Source of the DNA: Erpobdella octoculata
Taxonomy: Eukaryota; Annelida; Clitellata; Hirudinida; Erpobdellidae
Assembly: GCA_963978895.1 (NCBI GenBank)
Contig: OZ022247.1
Span: forward strand, 18,092,137 to 18,156,136
Length of the DNA stretch: 64,000 nt
Reading direction: 5' to 3'
The notes below the pieces were generated by a model that saw only the letters and a program-made list of their open reading frames with translations, ran no database searches and was not told where the DNA came from. Numbering within the stretch: the stretch's first letter is position 1; the number at the start of each line of letters is the position of its first letter. A program made the translations under genes and the position numbers. Positions 1 through 11,400 of the stretch are shown here, piece by piece.

Positions 1-847
1 AAAACAAATTCAGCATCTTGTACTGAAATTTTACTGCCTGTCATCTTTAAGCTTGATTTCTTTAAATTACGTTTTTACTATACACTACGCATTCTATTCT
101 TTACTTATTACTAGTCTATGTACTATTCTCTAAACTACAACACAGCGAAGTTTGAGAATTGCCAATGTATAAGTTATTGCCAAAGAATAATGTTGACATT
201 GAATAGAGAATAAATCTCGCTCGTTTTACCGTTTAAAAAATAAAAAAACAGAAAAAAGAAAAACATATATATATATATATATATAAACTTTTTAAAAACA
301 CACTTTAACTTCGAAATGCACTGCAAAAAAAATAATACAGAAGAAAACAAAATCAGTGTGCACATTCAAAAACATTATTATACAACATATTATTTATTTT
401 AATGAGCAAATAAATAGAATAAAAATGTTCTTGGGGAGAGCTTCTTATTTTACTCTCTTATCATATTCTCTCTCCCGTTTTTTTTCTTCCCAAAATTTTT
501 TGTTTATAATTGGATATATAGAGTACAATTTTCAGTAAAATTTATTTTATTTTTCATCATGATAAAAATTCCAAAATATTTTTAAAATACGCTGAAAATT
601 ACAAAAATGCTTTAGTTGGAAAAGTTCATATCTCCTACACAGCCAAATTGTCATTGTTAGATAAAAATTTGCGTACCTTTAAGGCTTTGCAGAAAAAGTT
701 AGAAAATTGTTTTATGAAAATGAGAGGCAACAATCAAACAATTGAAAATACACCTGCGGGCGCTCATGATTTTGCTCCATGATTAAGTTTCTAAGCCCTA
801 CCTAATAAGCCTGCTTGGCGATATCTTCCCCTACATTTCAGGTTAAT
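1..847. other. AT-rich non-coding DNA
   Basis: No coding exon, RNA gene or recognisable transposon is seen here. The only feature is a short (AT)n run at about 265-285. If the PKA gene extends to the left, this would be part of an intron of that gene. Confidence 0.5.
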
Positions 848-850
848 AAA

Positions 851-933
<83 letters not shown>

Positions 934-940
934 TAATAAT
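848..940. repeat. (AAT)n microsatellite forming the tail of a LINE
   Basis: About 30 AAT units with one interruption (a C at 931). It abuts the 3' tail of a minus-strand LINE, so on the minus strand it reads as the (ATT)n terminus of that element. The long poly-Asn reading frame across it is an artefact of the repeat. Confidence 0.95.
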
Positions 941-1095
941 TTATTTATATTGCGCCATGAAAGTCTGAGGCGCTTACGAAGGTTCCTTCAGACTAGTTTT
1001 GAAATAATGAGTTTTAAGTTTAGATTTAAAAATATTGACGTTTGGAGAGTCCCTAATATCCGGAGGAAGAGAATTCCAAACGGCTGGGGCAGCGT
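941..1095 (-). mobile_element. 3' end of a CR1/L2-like LINE
   Basis: The minus strand encodes the C-terminal signature of this LINE group, APAVWNSLPPDIRD followed by FKSKLKTHYF, ending in a stop at about 974. The 3' UTR ends GCGCAATATAAAT and runs into (ATT)n. Only the last part of the ORF2 is present, and the upstream side is cut off by the foldback repeat starting near 1096. The exact LINE clade (CR1, L2 or Rex-like) is inferred. Confidence 0.75.
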
Positions 1096-2104
1096 GGCGG
1101 ACAATTCGTTGCAGAAAAATTGACAATTCGGCGCGGACAATTCGTTGCAGAAAAACGAACAATTGTTAATTAATAGGTACTATATTTATTATATATTGTT
1201 TGTTCTTCAAAATAATACTAAAAATAGTTATTCCAAGAAAAGCTAAAAACCCTTATGACAAATCTCTGGGCCACCTGTCTTTTCATCATTGACTCGTAAG
1301 ACACTCCTTCTCCCTCAGTGCGCACGTAATATATGAATGTCTCCTTAAATATTATCAAGTGTTGATTGATCAGAATATTATAATAATAAATTTACCTCTT
1401 ATATGAAAAAGATAGTAATTTAACACAAACACATGTTTGCAAAAATTAATTGATTAATTTTTTAAAATAATGTTATGACGTGCTATTTAAAATGCAAAGT
1501 TAGTTCGAGGAATGACATCACGGGTAGCTTGGTAGCAATCCCAGATAACAAATGAAACAAGTAAAGGAAAAAACGAGTTTTTCAACACAAACTTTTACTT
1601 CAAATACACTTGATTTAGAAATACTAAAGATGTTCAAATTAAGTTTTTTTTAATTGAATTTGTATTGTCATCCAATATAAAGTTATGCTGAAAGTTTCAT
1701 CTTCCTAGCTAGTCAAAAAGCTGGTTAAATTTTACTTGCAAGATTTGCGTACAGAGAAAGCCACACACACAAACAGAGATTGTAACCTAAATAAAAGTTT
1801 GTAAAAAGAGCACATCACAGTTTATTAAGTGTAATTTTTTTTAGGTTTGGTTTGTGATGAATTGTCCTGCGAAGAATTGTCCGTTTTTCTGCGACGAATT
1901 GTCCGCGCCTAATTGTCCGTTTTTATGCAACGAATTGTTCGCAACAAATTGTCCGCGACAAATTGACCACGACGAATTGTCTTGCGACGAATTGTCCTGC
2001 GACGAATTTTCCGCGATGAATTGTCCTGCGACAAATTGTCTACGACGAATTTTCCGCGACGAATTGTCCGCGACGAATTGTCCTGCGACGAATTGTCCTA
2101 GAAC
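1096..2104. repeat. Foldback element with subrepeat-built inverted arms
   Basis: The left arm (about 1096-1160) and the right arm (about 1856-2104) are inverted copies built of a degenerate 14-17 bp subrepeat, core GACGAATTGTCC or its complement. The right arm has about 15 units, the left about 4. The 700 bp between them hold ordinary AT-rich DNA plus a diverged copy of the interspersed repeat also seen near 15.4 kb. No transposase is present. It may be a MITE or foldback transposon; the family is not recognised. Confidence 0.6.
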
Positions 2105-2183
2105 CTCAAGGATTTATTCAACCGATTTGATCTACCTATTATTATTTCTAAAATTTCCACTGTTATGTTATGAAATTCTAAAG

Positions 2184-5100
2184 GTCAAACATCCCAGTCA
2201 TTTTAGTGCAGACACAAGGGATCTGATCAAAAACCTATTACAATTGGACCTGACTAAAAGATATGGCAACATGAAAAATGGTGTTCAGGATATCAGGAAT
2301 CACAAATTTTTCGATGAAATTGATTGGATGTCGATATATCATAAAAAAGTGAGTTTGGAAATTTTAACTTAATAATAAAATCACCTGTTTTTATACAGTT
2401 TTATTAAACACTTTTACTTAACTTCATCGTGGAGTCCGTTAATCTTCTACTAAATAGACTTTCCCTTACTTTCCGTACCCAGATTTAGTTGAAATTATGA
2501 ATGCTTATAAATTTTTGATGACGATATATAACTTGATTACCAAAAATAATTTGTTTTGATCTTTAACATTGTATTATCCCGTTTTTGTACCGCGCTAATT
2601 CGGTAGAGTACCTAGTCAAAACGTAGAAATTATAGTTGCATAGCAAGTGGGAAAAAATATAGCAAGCATAGAGTTTTCAGACTAGATATATAATAGTAGT
2701 AAGTACTTAGGATTCAAAATTCTATAACAAGTGAATCAAAAAACAAAGTTTTTAAAAACACACTTTTATATAATTGATTGTGCAGGCCACATTCTGTAAC
2801 ATAAACAACGAGCCTATTAGCATAGACGAAAATATCACAAATAATTATTTGATGAGGGCTTTTATAATATTAATTTACTTTGATGGGTGATAGTTCGTCA
2901 AGTTAGTGTCGTTCACTTGTTGTTTTTTGTTCAATAACAGACATATTTCTGAAATTGCTGTATTTGTTGCGTCTCTTCATAGCTTTTATCTTATTCCTGC
3001 CATGGTTTCACCTTAACCAGACGACTTTCGTATAGCTTGCTTGCTTGATGTTTGATTGATATTTTCTTTTCCGTTCTCACTGGAAATTTGCTACATTTTT
3101 TGTCGAGTGGTTCAATGGTGTTGAACATGAGTGACTCGGAAATATATGAAGAGGAAATGAGGACTGAGGTATTTTGCTCTGTAATTTCTCAGGAAAAAGA
3201 AAAAAATTCAATTTTTTAAAATGGTTAATTTGTGAGAAAGAAACGCCCGAACACACTGCTAAAGTTGTACAAGCCTTGCCCACTGTATTAAAACAGCTGG
3301 AAGGCACCGGCAGTGGCGTAGCTAGGGTCTTCTGCGCCCGGGGACAAAACACAAAATCTGCGCCCCCTACATAAAATCTGTCAAACTACATAAAATATAA
3401 TAACTGTCGTACTCAGTATTTGCATGTAGGCTACAGTTTCTGGCGCCTATATACATACATTTCAGTGTATTTAAATTTCTATATGCATATTGCACCTTAC
3501 ATCATAATTGTATTATTCTTTCTTAGTTTTTAGTATTATACTGTTTTTCTTACAATTACAAAATATTAATGAATATGATTACGTATATAATTAGATTCTT
3601 TCAATTTATTTTCCAGTAGTTTTTATAATTCTGTTTTTTTCTTGTCCGCTGAGTCAGAAGTGCGAAAGAAAAATTATAAAATTTAAAAGCAAAACAACAG
3701 ATAGGTATTGTCAAAAATTGTGGTTAAAAATGAGCTGAGTTTTAAACAAAAATTTTTTTTTTGCTTTTACTGCAGCAAACTGGTTAATTATATCATCAAA
3801 ATCAATCTGTTCAAGAACTTCCTTCTCCACACTCATTAAGGCCAGATCGATAAGTCTATCTTGTCCTATAGATGCTCGAAGGTAGGAAAGAATTATTTTT
3901 AATTTACTGAAGGATCGCTCACAGCTGACAATCGTGACAGCTATGGTAAGAAGGATTTGTAGAGCAACACGCAAATTTTGAAAAGCATCTCCGTAACTAA
4001 CAATGAACGACAAGAGTTCTGTAGGAGTCTTTGGTGCAGTATCCTGGCGGGTCTCAAGGAGCATTCTGCAGTCACATATTTCATTTAATAACTCAATTCC
4101 TTCAACATCCGAGTCATAAAAATTTCCAAATTTCATACAATGATGACGGAGACTGTCAAGATCTTTGTCATTCAAAAGTTTGTCTACATCAAGTAAGAAT
4201 CCGAATTTGAAGTTCAGATCTTTGAGACGAGTAAACCTTGTTGTCATCTCCTGTTGAAGTCGATCTAAAATACTTTTTATGATCCGAACAATTTCTTCTG
4301 CCGAAAGTCCTGCATCTCGGGCAAGTTCTCCAAGCATCTTTCACCGTCGCCTGATTCTACTTTCTACAGCAACACCCCATAGCTCACATCTTTCCTTTGC
4401 TTTTAGCACTGAATCATTGCTGGATGCATACCGATGCTGTCGCATCCTCCCAGCTTGTTCAATGTGTATTGTGTAAATTTGTTTGTATCAGTAAAATTTC
4501 ATTCCACTGCTGCGGGCACATAATAAAGTTATTACTGTGCACTCAATGCTACATATTTCTCAAAACAGATTTTACTAGTTTATATTCATAATTGTAATAC
4601 ATAGACTCAGTATATTAGTGCTATTATTAAGTCCCGAGTCCAATGTCTATGTGTCATACTAAGGAAGATTATCTACATTATCATCCATTTCTCCAGCAGC
4701 CCGTTGGTCCCGTGAGACAAAAACGAAACTAAACTTAGTAGTAGCAGTTATGTATAGACGGCTACACTGACTAACCCAATGTAGCTATACCACGGATATA
4801 CTATATAGAGTTTAATCTATACAAGCTTTTAACTGCACTGCTTGACTTGACCTGCATTGTTCTAAAGGAGAGTCATAGAAATTGCTAGGTAAAGCAAAAT
4901 AATAATTAAAAAATTTTGGTCACTGATATTGCGCCCCCTCCAGCCCTGCGCCCGGGGACAACTGTCCCCCCCTGCCCCCCTCCCTACGCCACTGGGCACT
5001 GGTCATTGTTATTTTGTAAATTATATTAATGTGCACTACAACAAACATGTAGTTAAATTTCACTTGTCATGTTATAGACAGTTAGCATACGAAGCTGAGA

Positions 5101-7288
5101 AAAGTAAAAGAGTCAGTTCTGATGAAGTTGTAGGACCAAAGAGAACAAGTAGAGGTTCTACTATTGGTTTTTCATTTACCGATATGCGTTGTTTGTGTGA
5201 TAGTGATATTAACAATTCCAAAGATGTGAAGAGGGTAATTCTCAACTGCTGCCCAATTGGCCTAGGTTGTGCAACTGTCACTCCATTCGATATTGTGCGA
5301 GATCTTGGTGTGCTGTTCAGCTCAGACATGTCCATGACTGGTCATGGGGGCAAGATGGTCGGAGAGTGCTATTACAAGCTGCGACAACCCAAGACATGTA
5401 GACGATGCATACCATTATCGGTTGCGTTGTCACTGGTTATATAATAGCTTTGCTGTTTCAAAAATCAACTATTGCAACGCTCTGCTCGCTGATCAACCTG
5501 ACTACGTCATCTGTCGCCTTCAGTCAGTACTCAACATTGCAGCAAGACTCGTCTTTGCTCTGAAGAAATTTAACCACATCTCAGATATCATGCCTGACAA
5601 GCTTCATTGGTTAAGGGCTAGTGAGCATGTTGAATTAAAGCTGTGTCTTCTTGTTTTCAAGGCCATGCATGGACTTGCGCCTGAATACATCACGTCAATG
5701 TGCAAAAAAAGCTTCCCAGGCTATTTTTTAAAAGTAATAGAGCAGGTCCGTAGCCATGATTTTAAAGCAAAGAGTGAAAACCTAATTTGAAATGGCGCAG
5801 AACGTTTTATAGAAGTTACCATTCACTCGTTTACGCAGAGTCATGACTCTACCATAAGACGGTAACAGGTGGCCCACCCCCTCCAAAGCTTGCTTATGTT
5901 GATGTTGAAGTGACACGGGTGCCCGTGTATTTGGAGACATATTTGAGTTAACAATTATTTTGCAAATTAAATATTCAATAAGTTATCAAAAATGTTAGGC
6001 TCAGTGTTTTCCATGGGTCCAATTTTGAAGACACAACCCACCAGAAAATCTGACCCGGCCCTATTTTTGTTTTTATTTTGTGACCCGACCCGACCCACTT
6101 ATTTTGGACCTGGCTAGGACTTGACTTGACCCGGCCCTACCCATACCTAATAAATCTATTTAAGTTATTTTTATTTAAATTAAAAATTAATTCTACAATA
6201 CCCCAGCTAAAAATCAATTCTTTAGCTAGCAGTTTTCATTTCAAAATCTCTAAACCAAGGATCACTCATTGACCTAGAAAAGACACTCAAGTACTACGCC
6301 TGCGACCTTGGTCACATATCTGCTGTTCGTGGTGAATACTTCCGCTGGAACGTCAAATGGTCGAATGTCCGATTGGCAGAGCGGCCACATACCGCACTTG
6401 ATGTATCCGCTCTGAATAACAACATTGTCAAGATTCCATCTACCCGCAGATCAATATGCTGCAGAAGCTCTTCACCACGTTGACCCTTTCTTCCGCGACA
6501 GCCGAGAGATCCTTCTCAACTATGCACGGATTCAAATCTTAATTACGAACCACATTGGGCCAGACAAGGCTGAATGGGCTTGCCCAGATCAACATCGATT
6601 GCAACCTTAACAATAACATGAATTTCGCAGAAAAAACGTCGACTGAATTTCATATTGTAATTTACTGTTCCAAATTAAATGTCTTATGGTTTGTTATTAC
6701 CAATTATTGCTGAAACTGTCGTTAAGCCTTGACTTTTGTAGATCGTCAATTTCTCAGTAAAACTTTTTACTTATCAGTTTTTCTCTCCCCCCACGAGAGA
6801 TAGTCGGGTAACTTTTTCAAATTTGGAGGGAAGTAGTCATAGTTACTTTTTCTAAGTTTTCTCAAAACTTTGTAGCTATTTTCCAAAAAAGAAAAACATT
6901 TGGACAATCGCTTTTCTGCCTCTCTAAATGACATCCCTGTTCATGACTACGATCCTCAAAAATGAAATAAAATTCTACCTACCCCATTTTGGACCCCCTT
7001 CTTTCACTATGAAATGAAATGAAAAACCGACAATTTTTATAGCGCCGTGATTCTGTATCACTAATTCTGTATCCGACCCTGCAATATGATTGAATTATTC
7101 ATCTATCCTTTGTACATACATAACTTAAATATATTTCACACATAGTAAGAAACAATATCTTCTTTCAAGCTGGAAAAAATAAAAGTTTTGAAATGTTGCA
7201 TGGTCTCATTGTTGCGTTATATATTAAGAAATTATTGAATGCGAAATGAGCCACAAAGTTTAACGAAACTTGCTTGAAAGAATATATA

Positions 7289-7379
<91 letters not shown>

Positions 7380-8206
7380 TTGAGACACGCTCCAAGAAAC
7401 ACAACTCGCCATTTGGCAGAAACAACTTTTCGAGCCAAATTCTCGACCTTTCGGCACAAAACTCTCTGTTCGAGACTACAATTAGCCAAAAACTTTTCCA
7501 TTAAACTTTTATTGTCAGTAATTTTAAAACATCCGTCCTTGGGACGGACAAAACCACTAGTATATATATTTAGCTATATATATGAAGTAATGTGTGTGTT
7601 TGTGTAGGTATTAGCTTAGCACAACGAAACCACAGAACAGAGATGTAGTACTTGGTACTCGGACTCGTACCCGAAGCCTTGGTACTCGTACTCACTTTCC
7701 ACTCAGTACTGAGTATCAGAGATATAGTACTTGATACTCGTACTCGCACCATAAGTACTCGCAACATCTCTGCCACAGAAGCAATCTAACAACTTTAAGC
7801 ATGGAGTTAGTCTTCACTGATGAACAAATTTTGACAAATTAAAAAAATCTGCTATTTATTTTACGTTTCATTGGCAATAGAAAAAACCCAGGTAGCGCAA
7901 GATAACCTTACCAGTAAGCTATATAAATGGTGGGAAAATCCCCCCCAAAAATGATGATTATGCAATTTGCACTACGCTCCGGGGTCCACCCAGGACGTCG
8001 GGACCCAAACAGGCCTCTAGAAAGCTCATGTATAAAGAAAAGCTTTCAAATAACATTTTCACTTTTAAATTACAACACAGGTCTCGCCTTCCTTTGTGCC
8101 TAAAGTCGAAGGACCAGGAGATGATAGCAACTTTGAAGAATATGATGAGGACCCACTACATATCTCCATCAACAATAAATATTCTAAAGAATTTTTTGAA
8201 TTCTGA
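2184..8206 (+). CDS. Pka-C: cAMP-dependent protein kinase catalytic subunit, last two coding exons (partial)
   Basis: Serine/threonine kinase of the cAMP pathway; this window holds only its C-terminal part. Exon 2184-2348 (165 bp, phase 0 at both ends, acceptor TTCTAAAG, donor GTGAGT) encodes 55 residues beginning [10 protein letters not shown] and containing [17 protein letters not shown] and HKFFDEIDW, the end of the kinase C-lobe; to my knowledge the matching vertebrate exon is also 165 bp. The terminal exon 8081-8206 (acceptor AACACAG) encodes 41 residues: [18 protein letters not shown], the acidic EEYDED, and the C-terminal hydrophobic motif FFEF directly before TGA, as in PKA and unlike other AGC kinases. 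Upstream exons lie left of the window. The 5732-bp intron carries a hAT, LINE fragments, (TA)n and a MITE. Its 3' end faces GET3 tail to tail. I am confident of the family; the paralogue is not decidable. Confidence 0.93.
2690..2870 (-). repeat. Interspersed repeat, uninterrupted copy
   Basis: The reverse complement of this stretch matches 29690-29757 joined to 33064-33160. At 29.7-33.1 kb the same repeat is split by a 3.3 kb LINE; here the two halves are contiguous near 2805, so this is a paralogous empty site. The repeat family itself is not recognised. Confidence 0.7.
3311..4994 (-). mobile_element. hAT DNA transposon with target-site duplication
   Basis: Terminal inverted repeats start CAGTGGCGTAG at 3311 and end CTACGCCACTG at 4994, both followed inward by G/C-rich sequence containing GCGCCCGGGGAC. 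The flanking 8-mers are GGCACCGG (3303-3310) and GGCACTGG (4995-5002), an 8-bp hAT target duplication with one mismatch. It carries a C-terminal transposase fragment on the minus strand. It sits in the PKA intron and interrupts the Cys-rich frame. Confidence 0.9.
3711..4337 (-). pseudogene. hAT transposase C-terminal part (ZMYM1-like)
   Basis: An open frame of 208 residues. It ends with the hAT C-terminal dimerisation motif: [20 protein letters not shown], then [15 protein letters not shown]. The frame upstream of 4338 continues in minus orientation ([13 protein letters not shown]) but meets a stop just before this ORF, so the N-terminal zinc finger and most of the DDE catalytic region are missing. 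The element can only move if a transposase is supplied elsewhere. Confidence 0.85.
5235..5800 (+). mobile_element. LINE ORF2 C-terminal fragment with frameshift
   Basis: Encodes the end of a CR1/L2/Jockey-type reverse transcriptase: [17 protein letters not shown], then after a frameshift near 5390 [30 protein letters not shown] and [20 protein letters not shown]. 5'-truncated and without its 3' tail; a relic. Confidence 0.8.
5801..6235. other. No gene; degenerate CCCGACCCG-rich stretch
   Basis: Around 6045-6145 short ACCCGACCCG-like repeats occur, recalling the GGGCCGG-rich tract near 63.3-63.6 kb. Otherwise nothing is recognised. Intronic in the PKA gene. Confidence 0.4.
6240..6625 (+). pseudogene. 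hAT transposase C-terminal relic
   Basis: In two frames the plus strand encodes a decayed hAT dimerisation domain: [19 protein letters not shown] followed by [18 protein letters not shown]. Frameshifts and stops interrupt it; no terminal repeats were found. Confidence 0.7.
6626..7275. repeat. Interspersed repeat, no gene
   Basis: About 6965-7120 resembles 34570-34675: ACCCCATTTTGGAC, then CCCTGCAATAT, then ATT-rich sequence ending before a transposon terminus. This suggests a repeat family with at least two copies in the window. The rest shows nothing recognisable. Confidence 0.45.
7292..7377. repeat. (TA)n microsatellite
   Basis: An uninterrupted run of about 43 TA units. The Tyr-Ile repeat proteins read on both strands are artefacts. 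Confidence 0.98.
7638..7772. mobile_element. 135-bp hAT-type MITE rich in GTACTCG
   Basis: Termini are CAGAGATG and CATCTCTG, the interior consists of degenerate GTACTCG repeats in both orientations, and the flanks are perfect 8-bp direct repeats CCACAGAA (7630-7637 and 7773-7780). The 8-bp duplication and CAG start fit hAT. A second copy of the family is at 41631-41785. Confidence 0.88.
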
Positions 8207-8315
8207 TCTTTTGGATGCCTTGATTACATTTTTTGGAGTGTGTATTTAAATTTGTTATTCATAATATTGCAATGTACTAAGATTTCTGTTAAGGACTGTT
8301 TTGTCTCAACTATAA

Positions 8316-8321
8316 AATAAA
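8316..8321 (+). terminator. Poly(A) signal AATAAA of the PKA gene
   Basis: AATAAA about 110 bp after the PKA stop codon; the likely 3' end of that transcript. Confidence 0.6.
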
Positions 8322-8428
8322 CAAAATTAGTTAAACTCTTTGATCTGACTAACTGACCTACAGAAATTATTGTGTAAAATTACCTAGAAAAAACAGACAC
8401 ACACATCAGCAAATTTTTATGCAATTCT

Positions 8429-8434
8429 TTTATT
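8429..8434 (-). terminator. Poly(A) signal AATAAA of the GET3 gene
   Basis: On the minus strand AATAAA lies about 30 bp after the GET3 stop codon. The two poly(A) signals of the convergent genes are only 107 bp apart. Confidence 0.6.
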
Positions 8435-8462
8435 ATCACAAGCCATCTCTAAGCAAGTGTTA

Positions 8463-11400
8463 TTACTCTTTGTCTGTCAAAACAGGTTGATCAGAATCAG
8501 GGTTGTATGGACTGAGAAGAAACCTAGAAAACTTTTCCAGCTGGTTTGCACCTCGAACCTCATGTTCCATAAGAGGGAGTCTTGTAACATGGAAATCTTC
8601 ATAAAGATCTTCAATCTTTAAAAGAAAAACAATTAATTTTTAAAAGATTAAATTTTTTAACATAGAAATCGTCATAAAGATCTTCAATCTTTAAAAGAAA
8701 AATAATTAATTTTTATAAGATTAAATTTTTTAATGAAAATGATGCAAAACACAGCATAGAGTTTGTGACTATTAAAAATGAAACTCCATTTGGCCTCAAA
8801 AATATGTGTACTGCCCATGTAGCAATGACAAATATGCATAAACAATATGGCAAGACATGAACCGTCTTCAATCTTGCTTTACACAGGGTCTGTGCTGCTT
8901 CGTGAAGAACAATATTGCAATGCTAACTGAAATTGATCTAGAGAAAAACGACTTTTGTCCACGATCATAAATCTTCCTAGTAAACTGATGTGACTGGATG
9001 GAAATTCTGAGCTGACGACATGTCGCCAGGCAAGAGAGGTGCTTGCACCACTTGCACCGGACTAAAAAATTGGGTGAGATCATGAAAGATTGCACGAACA
9101 GTTAGACAAAACAGCTGAAAAAGTCTTACACTATATGGATTTAAACAAGCTAGTGTCAAATCCTGAAAAAACTAAACTAATCATTTTTAAAACTGGTAGA
9201 CCAAGGTCTGATAAATTGACTGTAAACTGTCGGGGTTCTGTAATAACAGAAAGTTACCATGAAACTTTGTTAAGTTTGTCTGTTTCCAGCAACGTTAGCT
9301 GGAATGACTACATTTCATGATTACTTCCAGAACTGGATAAAAGAACAGGAGCCATAAGAAGATTACGATATAATTTGCCAAGGTCAGTGTGTGTTCAACT
9401 AATTACTTCTCTGGTTCTTTCACAAATACAATATGCCCTGGACGTATATACTGATCCAACAATAGGATGGAATGATGGTAAATATTTTGGTAAAAACATT
9501 AATGCTCTTCAAAAAAAGCTGAACGAAGCCGCTCGAGCTGCACTTGGTTTGCATTTAATAGATAAGACCTCCGTAGAGGATCTTATGAAAAAATGTAATC
9601 TAATAACCATACTGCAACACAGCATAATAGCCAATGCTATTTTAGCATTTAAAACGCATAAAGATCAACAGTACCGGGAAGATATACAGCCTAAAAGCAG
9701 ATGCACCAGATCAAAGACAAGAGATGATGTCACTGTATCGGATGTCCCTGGGAGTTATCTTAGAAAAACAGAAAAAATATGGAATGTTCTACCACCGGAA
9801 ATAAGATCTGAAAATAATTTTATCAAGGCCAAAGAAATGATTAAAAATCAAGTCAATCAGTTGGAAACAGTTTTTAATAAACATTTCAATGGACTGAATT
9901 TCTAATGTTTATTTTTTTTAAATGTATTTTTTTTGTACTATCAAGAAGTGCATGAGCACTTAAATAAACGATTTCAACAAATATAAGACAATTATAAGTG
10001 TTAACCAAGAAATAAAAAATTACTTCGATGTAACTGCTGTAAACAGCTATAATGCTATAATATTCTTTGAACATAGTGTCATAGTTTTTCAATTAAAGTT
10101 AAGTAGTAAGTAAGTAAGTATTCTACTGACTTAGTGTTTTAGCACTAAGACTAGTGACAGTCATTCAATTGATTTTGTTCAATTTCAATCTAATGATCCA
10201 TTTTATTCTATTGAATGAAGTCTTTCTAATCTAGTGCAAGCTCTGCTAAAAAGGTTTTTCTCTAACAATACTGGCAATGTCAACATCAATGCTTGTGGTT
10301 ATTGTGGTGCAAAGTCGGATACAAGAAACGAGAGTGTCATCGTGAAGCCTGCTACGAGTTTTCGACTTGACATGTTTCATGATGGAGAACGCTGCTTCAC
10401 ACATGTATGTGCTTCCAAAAATTGAGCACAGTTTCAAAGTAAAGGTACATAAAGTTGAAAAACAATCATGGCTGACCAATTTCCAAAATTCTTCATACAT
10501 ACACTTCTTGCTCAGTAGAAATGGATCGGTCTGCAACTAACAAAGTTCAAGCTGAAAGCTCGGATTTTGATTCTCAATAGATGCACCCATTGGATTACTG
10601 AACAATGCAATGTCGCCTCTGAGGTTTTCGAAATCTGAAAATCTGGTTGAGAATTCATCGATTAACGTACCAATGATGATATCAGCATACAAACAAAAAT
10701 ATGCGTGATCAATCATTTCAGTAAATTCAAAACATGATGGAAAGTGAGCTAGATCATTATTCTGCACACATGTGTGGAATAGATCAAGCTTCTTGAGAAA
10801 ACAGTTGACATGCCCCAACAGTGTTGCAATGTTCTGCTGCTTTCTTTGCAATCGCAGATTGAGATTGTTGAGGTGATGGGTTATGTCCGTCAAAAATGCC
10901 AGCGCACAAAGAAAGTCTCTATCTGCCAACTTTTGCTGAAAATCTTCCTTTTTTGGTATTTTTTCATCACGTAAAAAAGACAAAATTTCTTCTCTAAGTG
11001 AAAAAAATCGAGACATACATTTCCCAGCGCTCAACCACCGGACCTCACAGTGTAGTGGCAAATCTCGATATTCTGCATCTAACTCGTCAATAAATGTCAC
11101 AAATTGTCTTTGCCTGTGAGCTTTATTGCCTCTGCAAACAAGGTTAACAATTGCGATGACAGTTGTCATTGCTTCGTTCATTTTTACAAACTTGCCACAT
11201 TGGGCTTCCTGGTGGATAATACAGTGCAAGGTGCAACAGTTTACATAATTTTTCCTGAGTAACCCAACCAATCCTTTTTTTGGTACTTTCATTGCAGGTG
11301 CACAGTCTGTGGCAATCCACGAACATTTTCAAAACCCACCATACTTACTCACAGATGACTCCAGTGCATTGTAAATATCCACTGCTTTAGTTCTGCAGTC

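Larger units (their letters stand above)
3174..5234 (+). pseudogene. Cys-rich reading frame of unknown, transposon-like origin, split by a hAT
   Basis: Two blocks of the same reading frame, 3174-3310 and 5003-5234, flank the hAT insertion at 3311-4994. The first has [16 protein letters not shown], the second [20 protein letters not shown] and, further on, [12 protein letters not shown]. The pattern (CxxCE, HxSCYR, CxCD) resembles a Cys/His-rich domain frequent in predicted invertebrate proteins of transposon origin; I cannot name it. The element plus one target duplication is 1692 bp, a multiple of three, so both halves stay in one frame. There is no start codon that can be trusted, and a LINE fragment follows immediately. 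Confidence 0.5.

Noticed and set aside
815..1123. Poly-Asn reading frame
   Set aside because: Translation of (AAT)n joined to a LINE tail in antisense.
7260..7504. Long Tyr-Ile repeat reading frames on both strands (also at 40.8-41.1 kb)
   Set aside because: They are translations of (TA)n microsatellites.
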